Source: Legionellaceae bacterium UBA2794 (GTDB lineage: Bacteria; Pseudomonadota; Gammaproteobacteria; Legionellales; Legionellaceae). Taken from it: a stretch of 5,032 nucleotides of DNA. Positions 1 through 5,032 of this stretch are shown here, one piece after another. Where the stretch lies: the NCBI GenBank assembly GCA_002352055.1, contig DEHS01000014.1, positions 379 through 5,410 of the forward strand. The letters are read 5' to 3'. The position numbers and the translations under genes were made by a program. The notes under the pieces are model-generated. The model did not search any database and was not told the DNA's origin. It was given only the letters and a program-made list of their open reading frames with translations. Position 1 is the first letter of the stretch, and each line of letters opens with the position of its first letter.

Positions 1-1
1 A

Positions 2-520
2 TATGTTATTGTTCAACGTTTAGAAAAGTATGACTTCCCACTTAATGTTATATACGAATACAACCCCAAAACCCGTATAGTTTCTTATATTAATTATGAA
101 TGGGCTCCTCATTGGATTCATTATGATAATGATTTTGACCTTGACACGGCTATTGAAAATTATAAAATAGATTTTGCTGATATGCATTTTTATGATACTT
201 TATTTGTTAAATTATTTAACGTTGTTTCTCCAACATTTCATGATACCTTAACTGGCTTGGACATAATCCTTGAAAGAAAATATTATGAAAATATCGTTGA
301 CAAGAATATTGAAACAGGCTTAAACAATAAAATGGTCTTAGAGTCATATAATACTCCAAGTTATTGGAGTAATAACGATTATATTGTTCGACTTCAATTA
401 ACCCAAAGTTTAGAGTATATAAACTGTAGCGTTAATAATAATACCATAAATAAAAAAATGAAATACAGAGGGTTGATATTATCTTTTCTATTGAAAAAAA
501 ATGCTAAGTATGATAAATGA
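2..520 (+). CDS. Unrecognised protein, 5' end outside the window
   Basis: The frame is open without a stop from base 2 to the TGA at 518-520, giving 172 visible residues. The gene therefore starts before the window, and the ATG at 182 is probably an internal methionine. I recognise no family. The visible part is rich in Tyr, Asn, Asp and Ile, with an aromatic and acidic stretch around residues 32-60 (WAPHWIHYDNDFD is its start), and it ends in a basic tail (KKMKYRG, then KKNAKYDK). There is no obvious membrane segment or signal peptide in the visible part. Its stop overlaps the start of the patatin gene in the ATGA arrangement typical of translational coupling, so the two products are probably made together. 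That coupling and the long open frame are the main reasons to believe it is real. The function is unknown. Confidence 0.65.
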   Translation, partial: YVIVQRLEKYDFPLNVIYEYNPKTRIVSYINYEWAPHWIHYDNDFDLDTAIENYKIDFADMHFYDTLFVKLFNVVSPTFHDTLTGLDIILERKYYENIVDKNIETGLNNKMVLESYNTPSYWSNNDYIVRLQLTQSLEYINCSVNNNTINKKMKYRGLILSFLLKKNAKYDK

Positions 521-1536
521 ACAGTAAAGAAATAAAATATCTTACTTTTGAAGGTGGCGGAGGCAAATGCATTGCTTATTTAGGCGCAATAAAAGCATTG
601 GAAGAAAAAAAAATTCTGCCTTTATCTCATGTCAACACAGTCAACTTCAAAACGGATGACCTTGATATTAGTATTCCGCAAAATAATTTATTTGGAGTCA
701 GTGGTTCTTCCGGAGGAGCACTAATAGCTTTTTTTCTTTCAATGGGTCTTGATTTACACGAAATGGAATCATTATTTAATGAACCCTATGATAAAGATAA
801 TAACCAGTTTATAACATTTTTTGATTATCCCGAATCAAATTTAAAAGGTCTTAACCAAACCATTCAATATTACCGTTCAGTCATTCAAAAAAAAGAAATG
901 AAAAACGGCAAACCAAAATATTTCTCTGCAGCCTTTACTCCTGACTTTTCAGTTGTTGATGCCGTCAGTTTATCAATGAGTATTCCTTTTCTATTCAGGC
1001 CATACGTGATTGAATCAGAAGTTAATCTCGATTCAAATCTTCCTGCTGATTATAATAAAGATTATCTTGGGCTGTATGTTGATGGAGGAATGCTCAATAA
1101 TTATCCTCTTCACGCTTTTGATTACAGACCTGCAAAAAGCATCAATTACCAAGGTGATTTTGCTAACTACTTTCTGGCTTCTCCAAATATTAGTTTATCA
1201 GCTACTGAATTTTGTGATTGCATACTGGGAATTCGTCTACAAAATTCAGTTAAGGAATACGAGGTATCAGATGACTTCAAAGAAGGCAATAGCTTTATTA
1301 TAAGAGATTTCATAGGGCAACTATATAGTACCATACTCTATCCAAGCGAAGACGGGCAAATAAGATCCTCGCTTGAGAATAACTTATCTATTTCCATTGA
1401 TGTGACGGATTTAGAATTGCTGGACTTCTCAAATCCATTAATAAACCGTAAGTATAGAAAATTAAATGCTCTTGCAGAAAAGCAAGAAAAAGTTATTGAA
1501 AATGCATACAAAAAAATTTACGAAAATGTTCAATAA
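517..1536 (+). CDS. Patatin-like phospholipase / acyl hydrolase
   Basis: This 339-residue protein carries the full set of patatin landmarks in order. The Gly-rich oxyanion-hole loop is at residues 12-17 (EGGGGK), followed by YLGAIKAL. The nucleophile elbow is GSSGG at 63-67, with Ser65 as the expected nucleophile. The segment LSMSIPFLFRPY is at about 152-163, and the DGG motif at 189-191 makes Asp189 the second member of the Ser-Asp dyad. Proteins of this fold hydrolyse acyl esters of phospholipids or other lipids. No signal peptide or membrane helix is visible, so it is probably cytosolic. The last glycine of the usual GGGxRG loop is replaced by Cys18. The region after residue 210 ends in a charged helix-like tail. 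ATG at 517 overlaps the upstream stop (ATGA), which fixes the start well. The substrate is unknown. Patatins act as housekeeping lipases, secreted effectors and phage-defence effectors, and nothing here decides between these. Confidence 0.9.
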   Translation: MNSKEIKYLTFEGGGGKCIAYLGAIKALEEKKILPLSHVNTVNFKTDDLDISIPQNNLFGVSGSSGGALIAFFLSMGLDLHEMESLFNEPYDKDNNQFITFFDYPESNLKGLNQTIQYYRSVIQKKEMKNGKPKYFSAAFTPDFSVVDAVSLSMSIPFLFRPYVIESEVNLDSNLPADYNKDYLGLYVDGGMLNNYPLHAFDYRPAKSINYQGDFANYFLASPNISLSATEFCDCILGIRLQNSVKEYEVSDDFKEGNSFIIRDFIGQLYSTILYPSEDGQIRSSLENNLSISIDVTDLELLDFSNPLINRKYRKLNALAEKQEKVIENAYKKIYENVQ

Positions 1537-2107
1537 CCTGTTTCTATTTATCTCGGTTTTATTCTTTGTAAATTGCGGTAATGATACTAAATCTCAAAAT
1601 TCCATTGGCATTCTTTTTAAGGACTCTTTAAACACGCTGTCAATTTATATTCCCAAATCATTTTCCTTAATTGATAGTAAGTACGAAAAAGAAATACTTG
1701 GTGATAAGTATGAACTTTTTTCTGCCTCTTTTAGAGGGGAAGAGATTAAAATTACTGATTTTATAAAAGAATACAATTATATTGGTTTAAGTGTAAACTT
1801 CAATTCATATATGAAAGATTTAGCAAAAGTTGATAGCTTAGAGGAATTGGCATCAAGTTTTGATAAAGAAATTATTAACAGTATTAAGTCTAATTATCAG
1901 TCAGAAAAAAAAAATTATTTCTTGATAAAGCAAAAATTCTATAATTCATTAGGCACTCCTAATATTCAGTTAATAGAAACTTATTGCCTTCACAAGTCCG
2001 ACTTGTTCTTTTTACAGGCAACGTTTTACTATACAAATGAAGCCCAACCTGAAAAAAATTATAAGGAAATTATAGTCGTTTTAGAAAGTTTGGAATTCAC
2101 ACATTGA
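1502..2107 (+). CDS. Predicted lipoprotein of unknown function
   Basis: From ATG 1502 this encodes 201 residues. The N-terminus is a lipoprotein signal: a basic start (MHTKKFTK), a hydrophobic run (LFLFISVLFF) and the lipobox-like VNC with Cys25, leaving a mature protein of about 177 residues. The product should be exported and lipid-anchored to a membrane. ATG 1526 is an alternative start and also keeps the hydrophobic run and the cysteine, but it lacks the usual positive charges. An ATG at 1466 would add twelve more residues and a longer overlap. The chosen start overlaps the patatin gene by 35 bases, so the two are probably co-transcribed. The mature part has alternating hydrophobic strands, a Lys/Glu-rich middle (about 95-150), and a C-terminus (KEIIVVLESLEF) reminiscent of small PsbP/DcrB-like lipoproteins. 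That last likeness is weak and I do not assign the family. A run of ten A bases lies at 1905-1914 within the coding sequence. Confidence 0.75.
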   Translation: MHTKKFTKMFNNLFLFISVLFFVNCGNDTKSQNSIGILFKDSLNTLSIYIPKSFSLIDSKYEKEILGDKYELFSASFRGEEIKITDFIKEYNYIGLSVNFNSYMKDLAKVDSLEELASSFDKEIINSIKSNYQSEKKNYFLIKQKFYNSLGTPNIQLIETYCLHKSDLFFLQATFYYTNEAQPEKNYKEIIVVLESLEFTH

Positions 2108-2114
2108 CAGCAGC

Positions 2115-2249
2115 AAACACCACTCGTCCTCGTCTGAAGGGTAGCGTTGTATGCGCGAGACGAGAATGCGATTAACACCTGTTATAGAGCCCCACACATC
2201 CTCGTCCCTTACGCACGTACTTAACTTCAGACGAGGACGAGTGGGGTTT
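2115..2249. repeat. Double inverted-repeat element (REP-pair/MITE-like), possible terminator
   Basis: Bases 2120-2139 are the perfect reverse complement of 2225-2244 (20 bp). The pairing extends outward past one A·G mismatch by four more pairs (2115-2118 with 2246-2249). Inside, 2159-2170 pairs with 2195-2206 at 10 of 12 positions, and TAAC/GTTA (2173-2176, 2181-2184) can close an ACCT tetraloop. The spacing between outer and inner arms is nearly equal on the two sides (19 and 18 bases), so the element reads as two diverged, inverted copies of one unit of about 55 bases. The hexamer CTCGTC occurs at 2123, 2129 and 2201, and its complement GACGAG at 2159, 2230 and 2236. The right arm ends in GGGGTTTT, so the transcript could also form a terminator-like hairpin for the left operon, although the loop is long and the T-run is short. 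The element is far more GC-rich than its surroundings. What is seen is the structure; REP or MITE identity is inferred. Confidence 0.85.
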
Positions 2250-2257
2250 TCCGGAAT

Positions 2258-2291
2258 TTATTATTTCCTATTTGTCTTAAAGAAATAATAA
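2258..2291. repeat. AT-rich inverted repeat (10-bp stem)
   Basis: TTATTATTTC at 2258-2267 is the exact reverse complement of GAAATAATAA at 2282-2291, with a 14-base loop. The stem is AT-rich and no T-run follows, so it is a poor terminator. It could be a protein-binding site, a remnant of the end of the adjacent element, or a chance product of AT-rich DNA. Confidence 0.45.
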
Positions 2292-2370
2292 TACCTAAGC
2301 ACAAAGACTGTATTTCTGTAATTTTATAACATTATTACCTTTACAGCCTTAAATTTTTAGAAACCACCTG

Positions 2371-2384
2371 ACGTAATTTTACGT
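2371..2384. promoter_or_regulatory. Operator-like palindrome ACGTAA-TT-TTACGT
   Basis: Two perfect 6-bp arms flank a 2-base centre, 25 bases before the rmlA start and 7 bases before the candidate -7 box. Position and symmetry suit a dimeric regulator acting on the rmlA operon. No known regulator is assigned, and chance cannot be excluded in AT-rich DNA. Confidence 0.35.
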
Positions 2385-2391
2385 ACAAATA

Positions 2392-2400
2392 CACTTTTGC
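2392..2400 (+). promoter_or_regulatory. Candidate Bacteroidota -7 promoter box for rmlA operon
   Basis: CACTTTTGC resembles the Bacteroidota sigma-ABfr -7 consensus TAnnTTTG followed by C. The TTTG half matches exactly, but the first base of the TA is C. I find no convincing TTG element at the -33 distance. If used, transcription would begin only a few bases before the ATG at 2410, giving a nearly leaderless mRNA. The support is position plus half a motif, so the call is weak. Confidence 0.3.
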
Positions 2401-2409
2401 AACCATACG

Positions 2410-3279
2410 ATGAAGGGAATTGTTTTAGCCGGAGGTAGCGGCACACGCCTGCACCCACTTACATTGGCCATGAGCAAACAGCTTATGCCGGTATATGATA
2501 AACCTATGATTTATTATCCGCTATCAGTATTGATGATGGCCGGAATAAGAGAAATTTTAATCATCAGCACCCCACATGACTTGCCTCACTTTAAAAAACT
2601 TTTAGGCAGTGGAGAGCAGATTGGCTGCCGTTTTGAATATGCAGAACAGGCAGTTCCTAATGGACTGGCACAGGCTTTTGTGATTGGTGAAAAATTTATT
2701 GGCAGTGACAGTGCAGCGTTGGTTCTTGGCGACAATATTTTTTATGGTCAGGGCTTGGGACGTATTCTTGCCGACAATAATAAAATAAACGGAGGGTTGG
2801 TTTTTGCTTATCACGTTTCAGACCCGGAGCGATACGGTGTTGTTGAATTTGATGCCAGCTACAAAGCACTTTCCATAGAAGAGAAACCTCAAAAACCCAA
2901 ATCGAACTTTGCCGTCCCCGGATTGTATTTTTATGATAATTCGGTTATTGAAGTTGCCAAAAATTTAAAGCCAAGTGCACGTGGCGAATATGAGATTACT
3001 GACGTAAACAAACACTATCTGCAACAAGGTAAATTAAAAGTGCAACTGCTGGAGCGCGGTACAGCATGGCTCGATACCGGTACATTTAATTCATTGCTGC
3101 AAGCAGGTAACTTTGTGAATGTTATTGAAGAAAGACAAGGTTTAAAGATTGGCTGCATAGAAGAAGTGGCCTACCGCATGAAATTTATAGATAAAGAACA
3201 ATTACGTAAAGTAGCTGAGCCATTGACAAAAAGCGGCTACGGAAATTACCTCATAAAAATAATAGAACAAAATTTATAA
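2410..3279 (+). CDS. rmlA: Glucose-1-phosphate thymidylyltransferase (RmlA/RfbA)
   Basis: RmlA joins dTTP and glucose-1-phosphate to give dTDP-glucose and pyrophosphate, the first step towards dTDP-L-rhamnose and related deoxysugars of surface polysaccharides. The enzyme is cytosolic. The 289 residues match the family's usual length of about 290, so it is complete. The nucleotide-binding loop is at 7-14 (AGGSGTRL), followed by SKQLMPVYDKPMIYYP (22-37). EQAVPNGLAQAF (79-90) lies in the base/sugar-binding region, and LGDN at 106-109 supplies the metal-binding Asp108. IEEKP, then PGLYFYD and GEYEITDVN, are typical of the sugar site, and WLDTGT at 220-225 supplies the second metal-binding Asp222. 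All key residues look intact. The ATG at 2410 places the conserved MKGIVLAGG at the exact N-terminus. It leads a three-gene operon, with the next gene 14 bases downstream. Confidence 0.97.
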   Translation: MKGIVLAGGSGTRLHPLTLAMSKQLMPVYDKPMIYYPLSVLMMAGIREILIISTPHDLPHFKKLLGSGEQIGCRFEYAEQAVPNGLAQAFVIGEKFIGSDSAALVLGDNIFYGQGLGRILADNNKINGGLVFAYHVSDPERYGVVEFDASYKALSIEEKPQKPKSNFAVPGLYFYDNSVIEVAKNLKPSARGEYEITDVNKHYLQQGKLKVQLLERGTAWLDTGTFNSLLQAGNFVNVIEERQGLKIGCIEEVAYRMKFIDKEQLRKVAEPLTKSGYGNYLIKIIEQNL

Positions 3280-3293
3280 GCGAAACATAATAT

Positions 3294-4238
3294 ATGAAAA
3301 GTAAAATTTTAGTAACAGGTGGAGCAGGATTTGTAGGAAGTGCATTGGCAGAAAAATTAGCAGACAATGCCGACAACTTTGTTGTTGTGGTTGACAATCT
3401 TTTAACCGGTTCAATGCGGAAAGTTCCGGCATCAAAACATAACAATGTTAAATTTATTAAAGCTGATGTGAATGATTTCAGCGATATATCATCCATATTC
3501 TATGCCTATGCATTTGATTATGTTTTTCACTATGCAGCTGTAGTGGGTGTAAAACGCACACTCGATCATCCATCATGGGTATTAAAAGACCTTACCGGAT
3601 TAAAAAACATTCTTGACTTATCAAAGAATACTGGGGTAAAACGTGTTTACTTCAGCAGCAGCAGCGAGGTTTATGGCGAGCCTGTTGAGTATCCGCAAAA
3701 TGAAACAACAACACCTTTAAACTCAAGACTTCCTTATGCCATTGTAAAAAATCTTGGCGAAGCCTACCTCCGTGCCTACAAACAGGAGTTTGATCTTGAC
3801 TTTACCATTTTTCGATTCTTCAATACTTATGGACCTAAGCAAAGTACAGACTTCGTCATGTCGAAATTTATTGAAGCTGCATTGAGCGATAAAGATATTA
3901 CTATTTATGGTGATGGCTCACAAACACGAACTTTCTGCTATGTTGATGATAATGTTGAGGCATGCTTAAATGCATTCTACACACATCGTTTTGTAAATGA
4001 TGTCATCAACGTGGGCAACGATCATGAAACTTCAATTCTGGAATTGGCGCAGTTGATTAAAAAAATTCTGAATTCAAAATCAAACATTGTGCATTTACCT
4101 GCTTTAAAAGAAGGTGATATGACACGCAGATGTCCTGATATTGGCAAAATGAAAATATTACTCAATCGCGAATTAACACCTCTTGAAATTGGAATGGAAA
4201 GAGTGATTGAGGTTTTCAGAAATAAAAAGGGAAAGTAA
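3294..4238 (+). CDS. NDP-sugar epimerase/dehydratase/decarboxylase (extended SDR)
   Basis: This 314-residue protein is an extended short-chain dehydrogenase/reductase acting on a nucleotide sugar with bound NAD. The Rossmann motif TGGAGFVG is at 8-15 (Gly9, Gly12, Gly15), and VDNLLTGS follows the second strand. SSSSEVYGEP begins at 121 and supplies the catalytic Ser/Thr position and Glu125. The YxxxK pair is Tyr148-Lys152 (YAIVK). RFFNTYGPKQ and the substrate-loop motif GDGSQTRTFCYVDD come later. The TSEVYG-like and FNTYGP motifs and the DNLxTGS loop are closer to UDP-glucuronate decarboxylases and UDP-sugar 4-epimerases than to RmlB, which normally has a TDEVYG motif and a NNYGP-type segment. 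So the neighbouring rmlA suggests dTDP-sugar use, but the motifs do not support naming it rmlB. The exact substrate is open. It is cytosolic, starts 14 bases after rmlA and ends 9 bases before the next gene. Confidence 0.9.
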   Translation: MKSKILVTGGAGFVGSALAEKLADNADNFVVVVDNLLTGSMRKVPASKHNNVKFIKADVNDFSDISSIFYAYAFDYVFHYAAVVGVKRTLDHPSWVLKDLTGLKNILDLSKNTGVKRVYFSSSSEVYGEPVEYPQNETTTPLNSRLPYAIVKNLGEAYLRAYKQEFDLDFTIFRFFNTYGPKQSTDFVMSKFIEAALSDKDITIYGDGSQTRTFCYVDDNVEACLNAFYTHRFVNDVINVGNDHETSILELAQLIKKILNSKSNIVHLPALKEGDMTRRCPDIGKMKILLNRELTPLEIGMERVIEVFRNKKGK

Positions 4239-4247
4239 TTTATTTTA

Positions 4248-5032
4248 ATGGAAAGTATTGACTTTCTGCAACGCGAAATTGAATACGAGATAAAGTCGTT
4301 GCACTTTGGTCATGAGCCGGCCAATCTATATCAGCCAATGGAATATATCGTTGAGCTTGGTGGCAAACGTATGCGCCCATTATTGGTTCTCATAGGTGCA
4401 GGCTTGTTTGAGGCAAATTATCAGAAAGCAATGAAAGCTGCAATAGGTATAGAATTGTTTCACAATTTTACACTGCTGCATGATGACATCATGGATAAAG
4501 CAACGTTGCGAAGAAACAAACCAACAGTACATGAAAAATGGACTGCCGATATTGCAATACTTTCCGGTGATGCACTTTTTGTAAGGGCAAGTGAATACAT
4601 TATGCAGGTTGATGATGCCGTACTAAGACCGGTCATGCAATTGTTTTACAAAACAGCCATGCAGGTTTGCGAAGGGCAGCAGTACGACATGGACTTCGGA
4701 CGATTGCGCGAAATTACTCCTGAAGATTATATTGGCATGATTACGTTAAAAACAGCAGTGCTTCCTGCATGTTGTCTTGCAACAGGTGCTATAATTGCCA
4801 AAGCCTCTGAAGAAGACAAACTGAGCTTGTATGAGTTTGGAAAAAATATTGGAATTGCATTTCAGATTCAGGATGATTTGTTAGATGCTTTTGGTGATGA
4901 TACTAAATTTGGCAAACGACCCGGTGGCGATATTATTGAAGGTAAGAAAACATTTCTTTTTTCAGAAGCATGCAGGCTGCTTAATGGCAAAGAGCATCTT
5001 GATTTTCTGACCCTGTATAACTCGCACAATTT
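4248..5032 (+). CDS. Polyprenyl (isoprenyl) diphosphate synthase, 3' end outside the window
   Basis: The enzyme adds isopentenyl diphosphate units to an allylic diphosphate in the trans configuration. 261 codons are visible of a family usually about 320 long, so the C-terminus is missing only because the window ends. GGKRMRP (38-44) is the diphosphate-binding region. The first Asp-rich motif, DDIMD (79-83), is followed by Arg88-Arg89. LKT is at 167-169, and the second Asp-rich motif, DDLLD (209-213), follows FQIQ. Both Mg-binding motifs are intact. Phe75 lies five residues before the first Asp, and there is no two-residue insertion in the motif. By known chain-length rules this pattern would suit a C20-type or similar product, but that is inference. 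It is cytosolic. ATG 4248 follows the preceding stop by 9 bases and puts the helix before GGKRMRP at normal length. The product may serve menaquinone, carotenoid or another isoprenoid, and the operon does not say which. Confidence 0.93.
   Translation, partial: MESIDFLQREIEYEIKSLHFGHEPANLYQPMEYIVELGGKRMRPLLVLIGAGLFEANYQKAMKAAIGIELFHNFTLLHDDIMDKATLRRNKPTVHEKWTADIAILSGDALFVRASEYIMQVDDAVLRPVMQLFYKTAMQVCEGQQYDMDFGRLREITPEDYIGMITLKTAVLPACCLATGAIIAKASEEDKLSLYEFGKNIGIAFQIQDDLLDAFGDDTKFGKRPGGDIIEGKKTFLFSEACRLLNGKEHLDFLTLYNSHN

Larger units (their letters stand above)
2108..2409. other. Intergenic region between lipoprotein gene and rmlA
   Basis: This 302-base stretch holds no credible open reading frame. 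It contains, in order, a GC-rich double inverted-repeat element (2115-2249), an AT-rich hairpin (2258-2291), about 80 bases of AT-rich sequence in which I see nothing definite, an operator-like palindrome (2371-2384), and a weak promoter box just before rmlA. It separates two blocks of different base composition, so it is also a natural place for a transcript end and a new promoter. Confidence 0.8.

Noticed and set aside
1010..1303. 97-residue + strand open frame inside the patatin gene
   Set aside because: It lies wholly within a gene with clear motifs and has a low-complexity, hydrophobic shadow-frame composition.
1466..1501. ATG 1466 as the start of the lipoprotein gene
   Set aside because: It adds twelve Lys/Leu-rich residues read from the other frame of the patatin tail and makes the signal peptide unusually long. 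ATG 1502 gives a normal lipoprotein signal.
517..1536. Patatin as a CBASS effector (CapV)
   Set aside because: No cyclase or accessory CBASS gene is visible in the window, and the patatin domain alone does not indicate defence.
2225..2250. Ordinary rho-independent terminator
   Set aside because: The stem is strong and a TTTT follows, but the 85-base loop and inner symmetrical arms do not fit a simple terminator. A terminator role is kept only as a side function.
2092..2258. GGAATT at 2092-2097 and 2253-2258 as a target-site duplication of the repeat element
   Set aside because: The copies are 18 and 4 bases away from the element ends, not flush with them, and a 6-base AT-rich match is likely by chance. 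The left copy is also inside the lipoprotein gene.
2602..2814. Minus-strand open frame opposite rmlA
   Set aside because: It is antisense to a highly conserved coding region, with no start context and no recognisable product.
3251..3496. Minus-strand open frame opposite the rmlA/SDR junction
   Set aside because: It is a shadow of two well-supported genes, with no protein features of its own.

Overview
The window looks like chromosomal DNA from a member of the Bacteroidota. The evidence is AT-rich genes, start codons with no Shine-Dalgarno motif just upstream (2410, 3294 and 4248 are all preceded by A/T-rich sequence), a relaxed lipobox (F-V-N-C), and a TTTGC box of the Bacteroidota -7 type just before rmlA. 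All genes are on the + strand. The assignment to phylum is an inference from these features.

Left block (1-2107): three overlapping genes that read as one transcription unit. They are the 3' part of an unrecognised gene (to 520), a patatin-like phospholipase (517-1536, joined to it by an ATGA overlap), and a small predicted lipoprotein (about 1502-2107). This block is visibly more AT-rich than the right block. Hand counts on a few 60-base lines gave 17-38% GC here and 38-45% on the right. This suggests accessory or acquired DNA, but the sampling is small.

Middle (2108-2409): 302 bases without a gene. It opens with the most striking structure in the window, a GC-rich element at 2115-2249. The element is two diverged, inverted copies of a unit of about 55 bases. 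Its outer 20-bp stem is perfect, and it holds six copies of the hexamer CTCGTC/GACGAG, three in each orientation. A short AT-rich hairpin, a 14-bp operator-like palindrome and a weak promoter candidate follow.

Right block (2410-5032): a tight operon with gaps of 14 and 9 bases. It holds rmlA (glucose-1-phosphate thymidylyltransferase), an extended-SDR nucleotide-sugar epimerase/dehydratase/decarboxylase, and a polyprenyl diphosphate synthase cut by the window end. The first two would supply activated sugars for surface polysaccharide or glycan. The third makes an isoprenoid chain for quinone, lipid carrier or another product. I see no rRNA, tRNA, CRISPR array or transposase gene.

No complete new system can be claimed. 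The best leads are the double inverted-repeat element, which resembles a REP pair (BIME) or MITE, and the three-gene patatin/lipoprotein cassette beside it.
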